From positions 8,226,001 to 8,290,000 of the forward strand of contig NZ_JASTWJ010000001.1 of assembly GCF_030499515.1 (NCBI RefSeq): 64,000 bases of DNA. The letters run 5' to 3'. The stretch's first letter is position 1. The number at the start of each line of letters is the position of its first letter. This DNA comes from Streptomyces sp. DT2A-34 (GTDB taxonomy: Bacteria > Actinomycetota > Actinomycetes > Streptomycetales > Streptomycetaceae). The translations under genes and the position numbers were made by a program. Shown in pieces: positions 1-7,346 of the stretch. Below the pieces are notes generated by a model. It was not told the DNA's origin. It did not search any database and worked only from the letters and a program-made list of their open reading frames with translations.

Positions 1-1005
1 TGGACCGGAACCAGCCTCGCGCTGATCGACCAGACCGTGCTCCCGCACCGCACTGAGACGATGGACGTCCGCGACGTGGACACCCTGGTCGACGCGATCC
101 GGCGGCTCGTCGTGCGCGGCGCGCCCGCGATCGGCGCCGCCGGGGCCTACGGCGTCGCGCTCGCGCTGCTCCAGGGCGAGCGGGAGGGCTGGTCGGCCGA
201 CGAGGTGCGCGCGGCTGTGGCCCGCGTCCGCGAGACCCGGCCCACCGCGGTCAACCTCATGGTGTGCGTGGACCGGGTCATGACCCGCTTCGACGAGGGC
301 CTCGACGCGGTGCTGGAGGAGGCCGCCGCCGTCCAGCGCGAGGACGTCGAGGCGAACCGCGCCATGGGTGCCCACGGCGCCGACTGGCTGCTCGAACGCG
401 TCGGCGCGGACCGGCCGTTGCGCATCCTCACCCACTGCAACACCGGCGCGCTCGCCACGGCCGGCTGGGGCACGGCACTCGGCGTCATCCGCGAACTGCA
501 CGCGCGCGGGCGACTGGAGGTCGTGTACGCCGACGAGACGCGCCCGCTGCTCCAGGGATCCCGCCTGACCGCCTGGGAGTTGGTCCAGGAGGGCATCCCG
601 CACTACGTCCAGACCGACGGGGCCGCGGCGGGAACCATCCTGCGCGGCGAGGTCGACGCGGCGATCGTCGGCGCCGACCGGATCGCCGCCAACGGCGACA
701 CCGCGAACAAGGTCGGCACCGTGGGCGTCGCCCTCGCCTGCGCGGACGCCGGGATCCCGTTCCTGGTGGCGGCGCCCACGACCACCGTCGACCTGGCCAC
801 GAAGACCGGCGACGACATCCACATCGAACTCCGGGGCGAGGACGAGGTGCTGGAGTGGTCCGGCATGCGGACGGCTCCGGCCGGGTCGCGCGGGCACAAC
901 CCGGCGTTCGACGTCACGCCGGCGCGGCTGGTGACGGGACTGGTGACGGAGCGGGGCGTGCTGGAAGTGGCTTCCGGTCAACTGCCCGGCGCGTACCTGA
1001 AGTAG
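1..1005 (+). CDS. mtnA: Methylthioribose-1-phosphate isomerase MtnA (5' end outside window)
   Basis: MtnA converts 5-methylthioribose-1-phosphate to methylthioribulose-1-phosphate in the methionine salvage pathway. The reading frame is open from base 1 (W-T-G-T-S-L...), so the gene starts upstream and the GTG at 37 is internal. The motif THCNTGALATAGWGTALG carries the catalytic Cys of this family. VGADRIAANGDTANKVGT carries the conserved Asp and the eIF2B-like fold signature. It converges on mtnBCD, the next steps of the pathway. About 334 residues are present, close to the usual full length, so only a short N-terminus is missing. Confidence 0.96.
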   Translation, partial: WTGTSLALIDQTVLPHRTETMDVRDVDTLVDAIRRLVVRGAPAIGAAGAYGVALALLQGEREGWSADEVRAAVARVRETRPTAVNLMVCVDRVMTRFDEGLDAVLEEAAAVQREDVEANRAMGAHGADWLLERVGADRPLRILTHCNTGALATAGWGTALGVIRELHARGRLEVVYADETRPLLQGSRLTAWELVQEGIPHYVQTDGAAAGTILRGEVDAAIVGADRIAANGDTANKVGTVGVALACADAGIPFLVAAPTTTVDLATKTGDDIHIELRGEDEVLEWSGMRTAPAGSRGHNPAFDVTPARLVTGLVTERGVLEVASGQLPGAYLK

Positions 1006-1010
1006 ACGAA

Positions 1011-1044
1011 GAAGGGATCCCGGAGAGACTCGGGGGATCCCTTC
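1011..1044. terminator. Bidirectional terminator between mtnA and mtnB
   Basis: An 11-bp perfect stem (GAAGGGATCCC at 1011-1021 pairing with GGGATCCCTTC at 1034-1044) with a 12-nt loop fills the 46-nt gap between the two convergent genes. It can serve both. Confidence 0.75.
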
Positions 1045-1051
1045 CCTGGTG

Positions 1052-1660
1052 TCAGCGCTGCGACAGTTCCAACTCCAGCAGCCACTCCACCACTTCGGTG
1101 TGGTGCCGGGCCTGGCGCGGGTTGTCGCCCCACACGTACAGCCCGTGGCCGGCCACGACCACCGCGGGCATCCGGGGGTCGCGGGCGGCCTCCAGACGGT
1201 CTCCGAGGACCTTCATGTCCTGGCTGTTGGCGATGACCGGCAGGGTCACCTCGACGTCGTGGGCGCTCTGGCCGACGCCCTTGAGCATCTCCAGGTCCTT
1301 GAAGACGATGCCGCCGGGCTCGCGGCGGCCCATCGCCACGGACGCGACCGTGTGGACGTGGACCACGGCCCCGGCACCGGTCAGCGCGGCCACGCGCGCG
1401 TGCAGTTCGGCCTCGGCGGACGGCTTGCCGCCCTGCACCGCGGCGCCCTGCCCGTCGACCAGCACCACGTCCGCGGGCGTCAGTTCGCCCTTGTCGTGCC
1501 CGCTGGCCGTGACCGCGAGCCGCAGCGGGTCGCGGGACAGCACCACGGACAGGTTGCCGGAGGTGCCCCGCATCCAGCCGAAGGACGCGAACCGGGCGGA
1601 CTCGGCGGCCAGGACCGCGCCCGCCTCCTCCAGGTCGAGTTGGCTGATCTCGGTGGTCAC
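1052..1660 (-). CDS. mtnB: Methylthioribulose-1-phosphate dehydratase MtnB
   Basis: This 202-residue class II aldolase-fold enzyme dehydrates methylthioribulose-1-phosphate to 2,3-diketo-5-methylthiopentyl-1-phosphate. The sequence shows RGTSGNLSV, SGHDKGELTPADVV, a HVHT pair and AVVVAGHGLYVWG, the zinc-binding and active-site blocks of the family. The start is the GTG at 1660, which overlaps the mtnC stop by 4 nt (GTGA), a sign of translational coupling. The longer open frame upstream to 1966 runs through mtnC in another frame and is not part of this protein. Confidence 0.93.
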   Translation of the reverse strand: MTTEISQLDLEEAGAVLAAESARFASFGWMRGTSGNLSVVLSRDPLRLAVTASGHDKGELTPADVVLVDGQGAAVQGGKPSAEAELHARVAALTGAGAVVHVHTVASVAMGRREPGGIVFKDLEMLKGVGQSAHDVEVTLPVIANSQDMKVLGDRLEAARDPRMPAVVVAGHGLYVWGDNPRQARHHTEVVEWLLELELSQR

Positions 1661-2391
1661 GTGCTGCTCCCGGAAGTGGTGATGGTGATCTCGTCGAACG
1701 TCCCCGCCTGCGCGTGGTCGCCGACGCCCTGCTCGTAGTACGGCTCCCCGGGCCGCCGGACGCCGACCGCCCACCAGCCCGCCGCGCGGGCCGCGTCCAG
1801 CTCGCCGGGGCGGTCCGAGAGGAAGAGGAGACGGTCGGGCGCGACGCCGGTCGACTCCGCGATACGGCGGTACGACTCCGGCTCCTGCTTGGGGCCCGCG
1901 TTCTCGGTGTCGTACAGACCGGAGACGAGGGACGTCAGGTCGCCCTCCGGGCTGTTCGTGAACCACGCCCGCTGGGCGGCCACCGACCCGGACGAGTAGA
2001 CGTACAGCTGTACGCCCGTCGCGTGCCAGGCGTGCAGCCGCGGGACGACGTCGTCGTAGAAGTGCGACACGAGGTCACCGCGGGCGAAGCCCTCGGACCA
2101 GATGATGCCCTGGAGGGTCTTCAGCGGGGTGGCCTTGCGGTCCTGGTCCAGCCAGGAGTTGAGGGTCTTCTCGACGGCGGCGGCATCGGCCTCCGGCTCG
2201 CCGGTCAGTTCCCGCACCTGGGCGACCGCACGCGCCACCTCCGGGTCACTGCCGCGCTCGGCGAGCAGCGCGCCGAACCGCGAGCGCGAGTACGGGTACA
2301 GCACGTCGACGACGAACCCGGTGGCGCTCGTGGTGCCCTCGATGTCGAGCACCACGGCGTCCACGTCGAACCGCAGGTCCCGCACGCTCAC
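1657..2391 (-). CDS. mtnC: Enolase-phosphatase E1 MtnC
   Basis: MtnC is a 244-residue HAD-type bifunctional enolase/phosphatase that converts diketomethylthiopentyl-1-phosphate to the acireductone. The N-terminus carries the HAD motif in the form [15 protein letters not shown], typical of E1 enzymes (DxEGT rather than DxDGT). YVYSSGSV is motif II and [12 protein letters not shown] is motif III. It is the middle gene of the operon, with 4-nt GTGA overlaps to mtnD upstream and mtnB downstream. The start is GTG. Confidence 0.93.
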   Translation of the reverse strand: MSVRDLRFDVDAVVLDIEGTTSATGFVVDVLYPYSRSRFGALLAERGSDPEVARAVAQVRELTGEPEADAAAVEKTLNSWLDQDRKATPLKTLQGIIWSEGFARGDLVSHFYDDVVPRLHAWHATGVQLYVYSSGSVAAQRAWFTNSPEGDLTSLVSGLYDTENAGPKQEPESYRRIAESTGVAPDRLLFLSDRPGELDAARAAGWWAVGVRRPGEPYYEQGVGDHAQAGTFDEITITTSGSST

Positions 2392-2987
2392 GCGGCGGCC
2401 CTGTCGGCCTCGTAGCCGGCCGCGATCGTGTCGTAGTCCGGGAAGCGGGCGGCGATGGGGGAACCGGTGAAGTTGCCGATCCAGCCGTCCTCCTCGTGGA
2501 AGAAGCGGATCGCGGTGAAGGACGGCTTCGTGCCCATGTCGAACCAGTGCGTCGTGCCGCGCGGCACGCCCAACAGGTCGCCCTTCTCGCAGAAGACGGC
2601 GTGCACCTCCCCATTCACGTGGAGGTAGAAGATGCCGGAGCCGGAGACGAAGAAGCGGACCTCGTCATCGTCGTCGTGCGTGTGCTCCTGGAGGAACTTC
2701 TCCCGCGCGGCCTTCGCCTTCGCCGGGAACTCCGGGTCGTCGCTGGGGTGCAGACCCAGGACGTCGACGGTGGTGAAGCCCTCCTCGGCGTTGAGCCGGT
2801 CGATCTCCGGACCGTACGCCGCGAACACGGTGTCGCTGTCCGCGTCGAACGGCACGTCCTCACGGATCGGCCACTGCTCGTAGCGCACACCCAGCGGCTT
2901 CAGTGCGGCGGCGATCTCGGCGGGGTCCGACGTGCGGCGGATCAGGGTCTCCGGTCCGGACTCGGGCCAGGTCGTCAGCAGGGTCAT
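2388..2987 (-). CDS. mtnD: Acireductone dioxygenase MtnD
   Basis: MtnD is a 199-residue cupin that splits the acireductone with O2. With Fe2+ it yields the methionine precursor 2-keto-4-methylthiobutyrate plus formate. [13 protein letters not shown] holds the His-x-His/Glu metal ligands and [12 protein letters not shown] holds the last His. The start is the ATG at 2987, preceded by AGGAG about 8 nt upstream. The open frame reaching back to 3122 has no homology-like content. It is the first structural gene of mtnDCB and is preceded by a short leader ORF at 3092-3166. Confidence 0.94.
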   Translation of the reverse strand: MTLLTTWPESGPETLIRRTSDPAEIAAALKPLGVRYEQWPIREDVPFDADSDTVFAAYGPEIDRLNAEEGFTTVDVLGLHPSDDPEFPAKAKAAREKFLQEHTHDDDDEVRFFVSGSGIFYLHVNGEVHAVFCEKGDLLGVPRGTTHWFDMGTKPSFTAIRFFHEEDGWIGNFTGSPIAARFPDYDTIAAGYEADRAAA

Positions 2988-3091
2988 GGGGGCAACTCCT
3001 GGAACTGGAAGGGGAATCCGGGTACCGAGACAAGCACCCGGAGGGGGAGGTGAGGAAGGGCGCGGCGGGCGGGAAAGCCGGTCGGTGCTGG

Positions 3092-3166
3092 TCAGCCGCG
3101 ACACATCGCGCCGGGACAGCACCGCATGCAGGGCATGCGCATCGCTGTCGCGCGAAGAGTCGTCAT
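3092..3166 (-). CDS. Putative Met/Cys-rich leader peptide upstream of mtnDCB
   Basis: A 24-codon ORF (ATG at 3166, TGA at 3092) has GAGG 5 nt before the start and ends 104 nt before mtnD. Its C-terminal half, [16 protein letters not shown], has four Met and four Cys; with Met1 the peptide holds five Met and four Cys in 24 residues. The ORF is on the same strand as mtnDCB and faces away from a second leader peptide. I infer ribosome-mediated attenuation that senses Cys or Met supply. The intergenic gap contains a weak 6-bp stem (CCGGGT 3018-3023 with ACCCGG 3036-3041). No homology search was possible. Confidence 0.6.
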   Translation of the reverse strand: MTTLRATAMRMPCMRCCPGAMCRG

Positions 3167-3261
3167 CAGGGCCTCACTGTGCCGGTTCGGGGTGCCGGTC
3201 CCGTGATCGTAACTCCGTCGAGACGTCGGCGCGGTGTCAACCGGGTGTGACGTACTCGTTG

Positions 3262-3276
3262 TCTCACGTGGTGAGA
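3262..3276. promoter_or_regulatory. Palindromic operator candidate in the mtn divergent region
   Basis: TCTCACGTGGTGAGA is a perfect inverted repeat (TCTCAC and GTGAGA around GTG). It lies between the two divergent leader peptides and about 17 bp upstream of the plus-strand -35 candidate. The cognate regulator is unknown; none is encoded nearby. Confidence 0.5.
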
Positions 3277-3292
3277 AACCGCTTCCATCGCT

Positions 3293-3322
3293 TTGACGCG
3301 TGGCTGAAATCGTTCCCATGAT
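3293..3322 (+). promoter_or_regulatory. Promoter candidate for a leaderless leader-peptide transcript
   Basis: TTGACG at 3293-3298 matches the -35 consensus well. After an 18-nt spacer, CATGAT at 3317-3322 can serve as -10. The ATG at 3329 lies 6 nt after the -10, where transcription should begin, so the leader ORF is probably translated from a leaderless mRNA. Confidence 0.5.
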
Positions 3323-3328
3323 CTCCGT

Positions 3329-3400
3329 ATGAAGACGCTGCTGCTCGTGCGGCGGCTGTACGTGGACTTGCTCCGGTCGACCACAGCCAGCTGTCGCTGA
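3329..3400 (+). CDS. Putative cysteine-type leader peptide upstream of the MTR transporter operon
   Basis: The 23-residue ORF encodes MKTLLLVRRLYVDLL then RSTTASCR. It resembles the short actinobacterial leader peptides that have an RR-x-VDL-x-R core and end in Cys-Arg, which lie before sulfur-metabolism genes and act as attenuators. It has no ribosome binding site but starts 6 nt after a -10 candidate, consistent with leaderless translation. The transporter gene starts 157 nt downstream, after nested hairpins. The family assignment rests on memory of the motif. Confidence 0.72.
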   Translation: MKTLLLVRRLYVDLLRSTTASCR

Positions 3401-3421
3401 CCTCATCCGGAGCTCCCGCAC

Positions 3422-3495
3422 GCCCGCTTTCCGCGGGCTGCCGCACCCGCCCGGCCGTGCAACGGCCGGTGGCGCCGCGCAACGGCCGGTGGCGC
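3422..3495 (+). promoter_or_regulatory. Attenuator-like alternative hairpins between leader peptide and transporter
   Basis: A 6-bp hairpin (GCCCGC 3422-3427 with GCGGGC 3433-3438, loop TTTCC) is followed by a perfect 7-bp hairpin (CCGGCCG 3451-3457 with CGGCCGG 3463-3469). The 3' arm is part of a 17-bp direct repeat (3459-3475 and 3479-3495, period 20). The single 5' arm can therefore pair with either copy. Mutually exclusive structures of this kind are what an attenuator needs, but no U-run follows. Confidence 0.5.
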
Positions 3496-3557
3496 GTTCG
3501 TGTCCCCAGCTCCGGGCCGAGCAACTCCCCACCCCTTCCCGCACCTGGAGCCCCGTC

Positions 3558-4655
3558 ATGTCCCGCGTCCGCCTTCCCCTCGCCGCGCTCTCCCTCGCCT
3601 CCGTCTCCGCCCTGCTCCTCGCGGGCTGCTCGCAGTCCACGGACGCCTCCAAGACCTCCGGCGACACCGCCGCCTCGGCCGCGGCCGCCACCGGCGCCAA
3701 GCCCGCCCCCTTCAGCAAGGGCACCGTCAAGGTGGCCCTGGTCCGGCAGAGCGGCGCCGGCGACTACTTCGAGCAGTGGGGCAACGGAGCCGAGGCGCAG
3801 GCCAAGGCCCTCGGGATCGACCTGACCGTGTACGACGCCCAGGCCGACAACGCCAAGCAGGCCACCGACCTGTCCTCGGCCATCAACTCCGGCGCGCAGG
3901 CCATCATCGTCGACCACGGTTTTCCGGCCACCATCCAGCCGGAGATCGACAAGGCCGTGAAGAAGGGCATCAAGGTCGTCGTCTACGACGTCGAGACCGC
4001 CACCAAGGGCGTCGTCAGCACCAAGCAGAACGACGCGAGCATGGCCCAGGCCGTCCTCGACGTGATGGCGAAGGAACTCGGCAAGAACGCCAAGGTCGGC
4101 TACGTCAACGTGGCCGGATACGCCGCCCTCGACAAGCGCGACAGCGTCTGGAAGTCGACGGTCGACGCCCAGGGCTGGAAGCAGCGGTTCAAGGTCGGCA
4201 AGGTCACCGACTCCACGGCCACGGACAATGTGCCGCTGGTGTCCGCCGCGCTCACCCAGCACTCCGAGGTCACCGGCATCTTCGCCCCGTACGACGAACT
4301 CGCCAAGGGCACCGTCCTCGCCGTCCAGAACAAGAAGCTCCAGGACAAGGTGAAGGTCTTCGGCGCGGACGTCTCCAACGCCGACATCCAGAACATGACC
4401 GCCGACGGCAGCCCCTGGGTCGCCACCGCGGGCACCGACCCGTCGGCCGTCGGCGCCGCCGTCGTCCGTACGACCGCCCTGGAGCTGGCCGGTCAACTGG
4501 GCAAGACCTCGGTCGAGTTCCCGGCCGTCGCCATCACCCAGGACTTCCTGCGCGAGAAGAAGATCGAGAACATGGACCAGCTGCGGGAGGCGCTGCCCGC
4601 GCTGAACCTCGCCAAGGTCAGCACCGCGGACTGGATCTCGAATGTCGCCCACTGA
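3558..4655 (+). CDS. Sugar-type ABC transporter substrate-binding lipoprotein (probable methylthioribose)
   Basis: This 365-residue periplasmic-binding-protein-like lipoprotein has an N-terminal signal ending in LLLAGC, a lipobox, followed by a Ser/Thr/Ala-rich linker. The mature part resembles ribose-type binding proteins (KVALVRQSGAGDYFEQWGNGAEAQAKALG; SGAQAIIVDHGF). The start is the ATG at 3558, with GGAG about 8 nt upstream; the longer frame from 3489 lacks a signal peptide at its start. It is the first gene of an operon that ends in mtnK, which suggests methylthioribose as substrate. The substrate is inference from context. Confidence 0.88.
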   Translation: MSRVRLPLAALSLASVSALLLAGCSQSTDASKTSGDTAASAAAATGAKPAPFSKGTVKVALVRQSGAGDYFEQWGNGAEAQAKALGIDLTVYDAQADNAKQATDLSSAINSGAQAIIVDHGFPATIQPEIDKAVKKGIKVVVYDVETATKGVVSTKQNDASMAQAVLDVMAKELGKNAKVGYVNVAGYAALDKRDSVWKSTVDAQGWKQRFKVGKVTDSTATDNVPLVSAALTQHSEVTGIFAPYDELAKGTVLAVQNKKLQDKVKVFGADVSNADIQNMTADGSPWVATAGTDPSAVGAAVVRTTALELAGQLGKTSVEFPAVAITQDFLREKKIENMDQLREALPALNLAKVSTADWISNVAH

Positions 4656-6183
4656 GCCTTCGGAACTCCTTGACGTGACTCCCGCGGTCAGCCTCCGGGA
4701 CGTCGGCAAGTCCTTCGGCGGCAAGACGGTCCTCGCCTCCGTCTCCCTCGACATCGCACCGGGCAGCGTGGTCGCGCTGCTCGGCGCGAACGGCGCCGGC
4801 AAGTCCACGCTGATCAAGATCCTGTCGGGCGTGCACACGGACCACGGCGGGCAGGTGCGGGTCGCCGGGGAGCCCGCGGCTCTCCAGTCGCCGCTCGCCG
4901 CACGGCAGTTGGGCATCCAGACCGTGCACCAGCGCATCGGCGAGGGCATCGTGCCCGGCCTCACGGTCGCCGAGAACCTCGTCTTCGAGGAGCTGGCGCA
5001 GAGCCGCGGCAACCCCTTCCTCAACGGGACCAGGCTGCTGGCCCGCGCCCGCGAGATCCAGGCGGGCCTGGGCCTGGACTGGAGCGACTCCCTGTTGCGC
5101 CGCGACGTCACCGAACTCGGCATCTCCGACCGCCAGTTGCTCATCCTCGCGCGCGCCCTGGCCACCCGCCCCCGCCTGCTCATCCTCGACGAGCCGACGT
5201 CGGCCCTGTCCGCCGCCGAGGCGGAGCGCCTCTTCGCGCTCGTCGAGAAGATGCGGGACGACGGCATCGCGGTGCTCTACGTCTCCCACCGCCTCGGCGA
5301 GATCGACGCGCTCGCCGACCGCCTGGTCGTCCTGCGGGACGGGCGTCTCACCGAGGACCAGGCCAAGCCGTTCGACTGGGACGCCGCCCTGCGTGCGATG
5401 CTGGCCCAGGCACAGGAGGCGACGACCGCCCGCCCGGTCCGGGACGGGGCCGCGGGCGAGGCGGTGCTTTCGTTGCGCGGCGTCCGCCTCTTCGAGGGCA
5501 GCGCCCCCCTGGACCTCGACCTCCGCACCGGTGAAGTCACCGGTGTCGTAGGCCTGTTGGGCGCGGGCAAGACCGAGCTGGCCCGCGGCCTGTTCGGCGC
5601 CGAGCCCTTCGCGGCGGGCGCGGTCGAACTCGACGGAAAGCGGTACGAGCCCCGCCGCCCCGCCGACGCGATCCGCGACGGCGTCCACCTGGTCCCCGAG
5701 GACCGGCACGCCGACGCCCTGGTACCCGGCTGGTCGCTGGCCCAGAACATCTCGCTGCCGTTCCTGAAGTCGCTGTCGCGAGTGGGACTCGTCCAGCGTT
5801 CGAAGGAGGACGCCCTCGGTCGTGACACCATCGCCGCCCTCGGCGTCGTCGCCCGCGACGAGCACAGCACCGTCGAGGAACTGTCCGGCGGCAACCAGCA
5901 GAAGGTCGTCGTCGGCCGCTGGCTCGCCGAAACCCCTCGCGTCCTGATCCTGGACGAACCGTTCCGAGGCGTGGACATCGGTGCTCGCCGGGACATCGGC
6001 CGCCGCGCCCGGGCGCTGGCCGCCGAGGGGGCCGCGGTTCTCGTCCTCTCCGCCGACGTCGACGAGGTCCTTGAGATCGCCGACCGGGTCGTGGTGCTCG
6101 CCGCCGGGGAGATCCACCTCGACGCGTACGGCGAGGACGCCGAACGCGACCGCGTGATCCGGACGATCTCGGCGTCCGTCTGA
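4642..6183 (+). CDS. Double-domain sugar ABC transporter ATP-binding protein (RbsA type)
   Basis: This 513-residue protein carries two fused ABC domains, as in ribose/galactose importers. Domain 1 has Walker A GANGAGKST near residue 50 and Walker B LLILDEPTS. Its signature region (ISDRQLLILARAL) departs from LSGGQ. Domain 2 has a degenerate Walker A (GLLGAGKTE), an intact LSGGNQQKV signature and VLILDEPFRGVD. The asymmetric pattern is normal for this family. The gene overlaps the binding-protein gene by 14 nt, implying coupled translation. It energises uptake of the presumed methylthioribose. Confidence 0.92.
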   Translation: MSPTEPSELLDVTPAVSLRDVGKSFGGKTVLASVSLDIAPGSVVALLGANGAGKSTLIKILSGVHTDHGGQVRVAGEPAALQSPLAARQLGIQTVHQRIGEGIVPGLTVAENLVFEELAQSRGNPFLNGTRLLARAREIQAGLGLDWSDSLLRRDVTELGISDRQLLILARALATRPRLLILDEPTSALSAAEAERLFALVEKMRDDGIAVLYVSHRLGEIDALADRLVVLRDGRLTEDQAKPFDWDAALRAMLAQAQEATTARPVRDGAAGEAVLSLRGVRLFEGSAPLDLDLRTGEVTGVVGLLGAGKTELARGLFGAEPFAAGAVELDGKRYEPRRPADAIRDGVHLVPEDRHADALVPGWSLAQNISLPFLKSLSRVGLVQRSKEDALGRDTIAALGVVARDEHSTVEELSGGNQQKVVVGRWLAETPRVLILDEPFRGVDIGARRDIGRRARALAAEGAAVLVLSADVDEVLEIADRVVVLAAGEIHLDAYGEDAERDRVIRTISASV

Positions 6184-6194
6184 TGCCGCCCGCC

Positions 6195-6257
6195 AGTCGT
6201 AGGCCTCGTAAGACGCGTACGCCTCGTAGTCCTCGTATGCCTCGTAGGCCTCGTACG
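6195..6257 (+). repeat. Short CCTCGTA tandem repeat between ATPase and permease genes
   Basis: The 94-nt gap holds at least five copies of CCTCGTA, mostly spaced 9 nt apart (GCCTCGTAG-TCCTCGTAT-GCCTCGTAG-GCCTCGTAC at 6221-6256). A looser copy and a GTCGTAG variant lie upstream. It sits within an operon, so it is transcribed. It could act as a spacer or recombine; no known family was recognised. Confidence 0.7.
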
Positions 6258-6277
6258 CCCGAAGGAAGCAGCACCCC

Positions 6278-7324
6278 ATGACCACCCAGCAGAGCACCGA
6301 GGTCCCGGTGAAGGCGGCGATCCCGCCCGCCACCAGCACCGCCGTACGCGTCCAGAACGCCGTCATCAAGTACGGCTTCATCTTCGTCACGGTCGCGCTG
6401 TTCCTGTACTTCGCGCTGAGCGAGGGCTCCTTCCGTGAGTCGGCGACCCTCCTCGACACCCTCCGGTACGTCTCCGTCGCCGCGATCCTCGGCCTCGGCG
6501 TCACCCTGACCATGGCCGTCGGCGGAATGGACATGTCCGTCGGCGCGGTGGCGGGCCTCGGCGTCTCGGTCGCCGCTCAGACGATGGTCGTCTTCAACCA
6601 GATCGGCACGGTCGCGATCGTCGCCGTGCTCGCGGCGGGCGCCCTGGCGGGCCTGCTCAACGCGCTCCTGATCGTCGTACTGAAGATCCCCGACATGCTC
6701 GCCACCCTCGGCACCATGTTCGTGATCCAGGGCAGCAAGCTAATCCTGGTCGACGGCCAGTCCATCACCCCCGGCATGACGCTGGACGACGGCACCACGG
6801 CCCCCGGCAGGTTCACCGACGGTTTCCTGCGCATAGACCGCGGCACGGTCCTCGGCATCCCCATCTCCGTGCTGATCTTCGGCGGCCTGACGATCGCCGC
6901 CTGGGTCTTCCTCGCCCGCACCCGCTGGGGCCGCGTCCTGTACGCCATCGGCGCCAACCCCGAGGCCTCCCGCCTGGCCGGCATCCGCGTCGGCGCGTAC
7001 CGGGCGCTCGCCTACGTCCTCTCCGGCGTCCTCGCCTCGATCGGCGGCCTGATCCTGGCATCCCGCATCGGCCAGGGCGACGTGAGCGCCGGCACCTCGC
7101 AGCTGCTGGAGGCGGTCGCGGTCGCCCTCGTCGGCACCTCCGTCCTGGGCCGCGGCCGCCCCAACGTCTGGGGCACGGCCCTGGGCGCCGTCCTCATCGG
7201 CATCATCACGACCGGCCTGACCATCAAGGGCCTGCCGTACTACACCCAGGACGTCGTCGAGGGCGCGGTCCTCATCCTCGCCCTGGTCTTCAGCTTCACC
7301 CTGTCCAAGCGCCGTACCGCATAA
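6278..7324 (+). CDS. Sugar-type ABC transporter permease (RbsC type)
   Basis: This 348-residue integral membrane protein of the branched sugar permease family has eight or more hydrophobic segments. It shows the family blocks TLTMAVGGMDMSVGAVAGLG, ATLGTMFVIQGSKLI, GRVLYAIGANPEASRLAGI and SVLGRGRPNVWGTALGA. The start is the ATG at 6278 with GAAGGA upstream. It forms the channel for the substrate delivered by the lipoprotein at 3558. It is followed 22 nt later by mtnK. Confidence 0.92.
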   Translation: MTTQQSTEVPVKAAIPPATSTAVRVQNAVIKYGFIFVTVALFLYFALSEGSFRESATLLDTLRYVSVAAILGLGVTLTMAVGGMDMSVGAVAGLGVSVAAQTMVVFNQIGTVAIVAVLAAGALAGLLNALLIVVLKIPDMLATLGTMFVIQGSKLILVDGQSITPGMTLDDGTTAPGRFTDGFLRIDRGTVLGIPISVLIFGGLTIAAWVFLARTRWGRVLYAIGANPEASRLAGIRVGAYRALAYVLSGVLASIGGLILASRIGQGDVSAGTSQLLEAVAVALVGTSVLGRGRPNVWGTALGAVLIGIITTGLTIKGLPYYTQDVVEGAVLILALVFSFTLSKRRTA

Positions 7325-7346
7325 GGAAGTTCGAGGAGTTCGTACG

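Noticed and set aside
1661..1966. N-terminal extension of mtnB
   Set aside because: It overlaps mtnC in another frame. The GTG at 1660 with a 4-nt overlap gives a normal-length MtnB.
2988..3330. SAM riboswitch upstream of mtnD or the importer
   Set aside because: I looked for conserved SAM-box-like stems and saw none; the short leader ORFs explain the region better. A covariance-model search would settle it.
6195..6257. CRISPR-like array
   Set aside because: Repeats are 7 nt with 2-nt gaps, far too short, and no cas genes are present.
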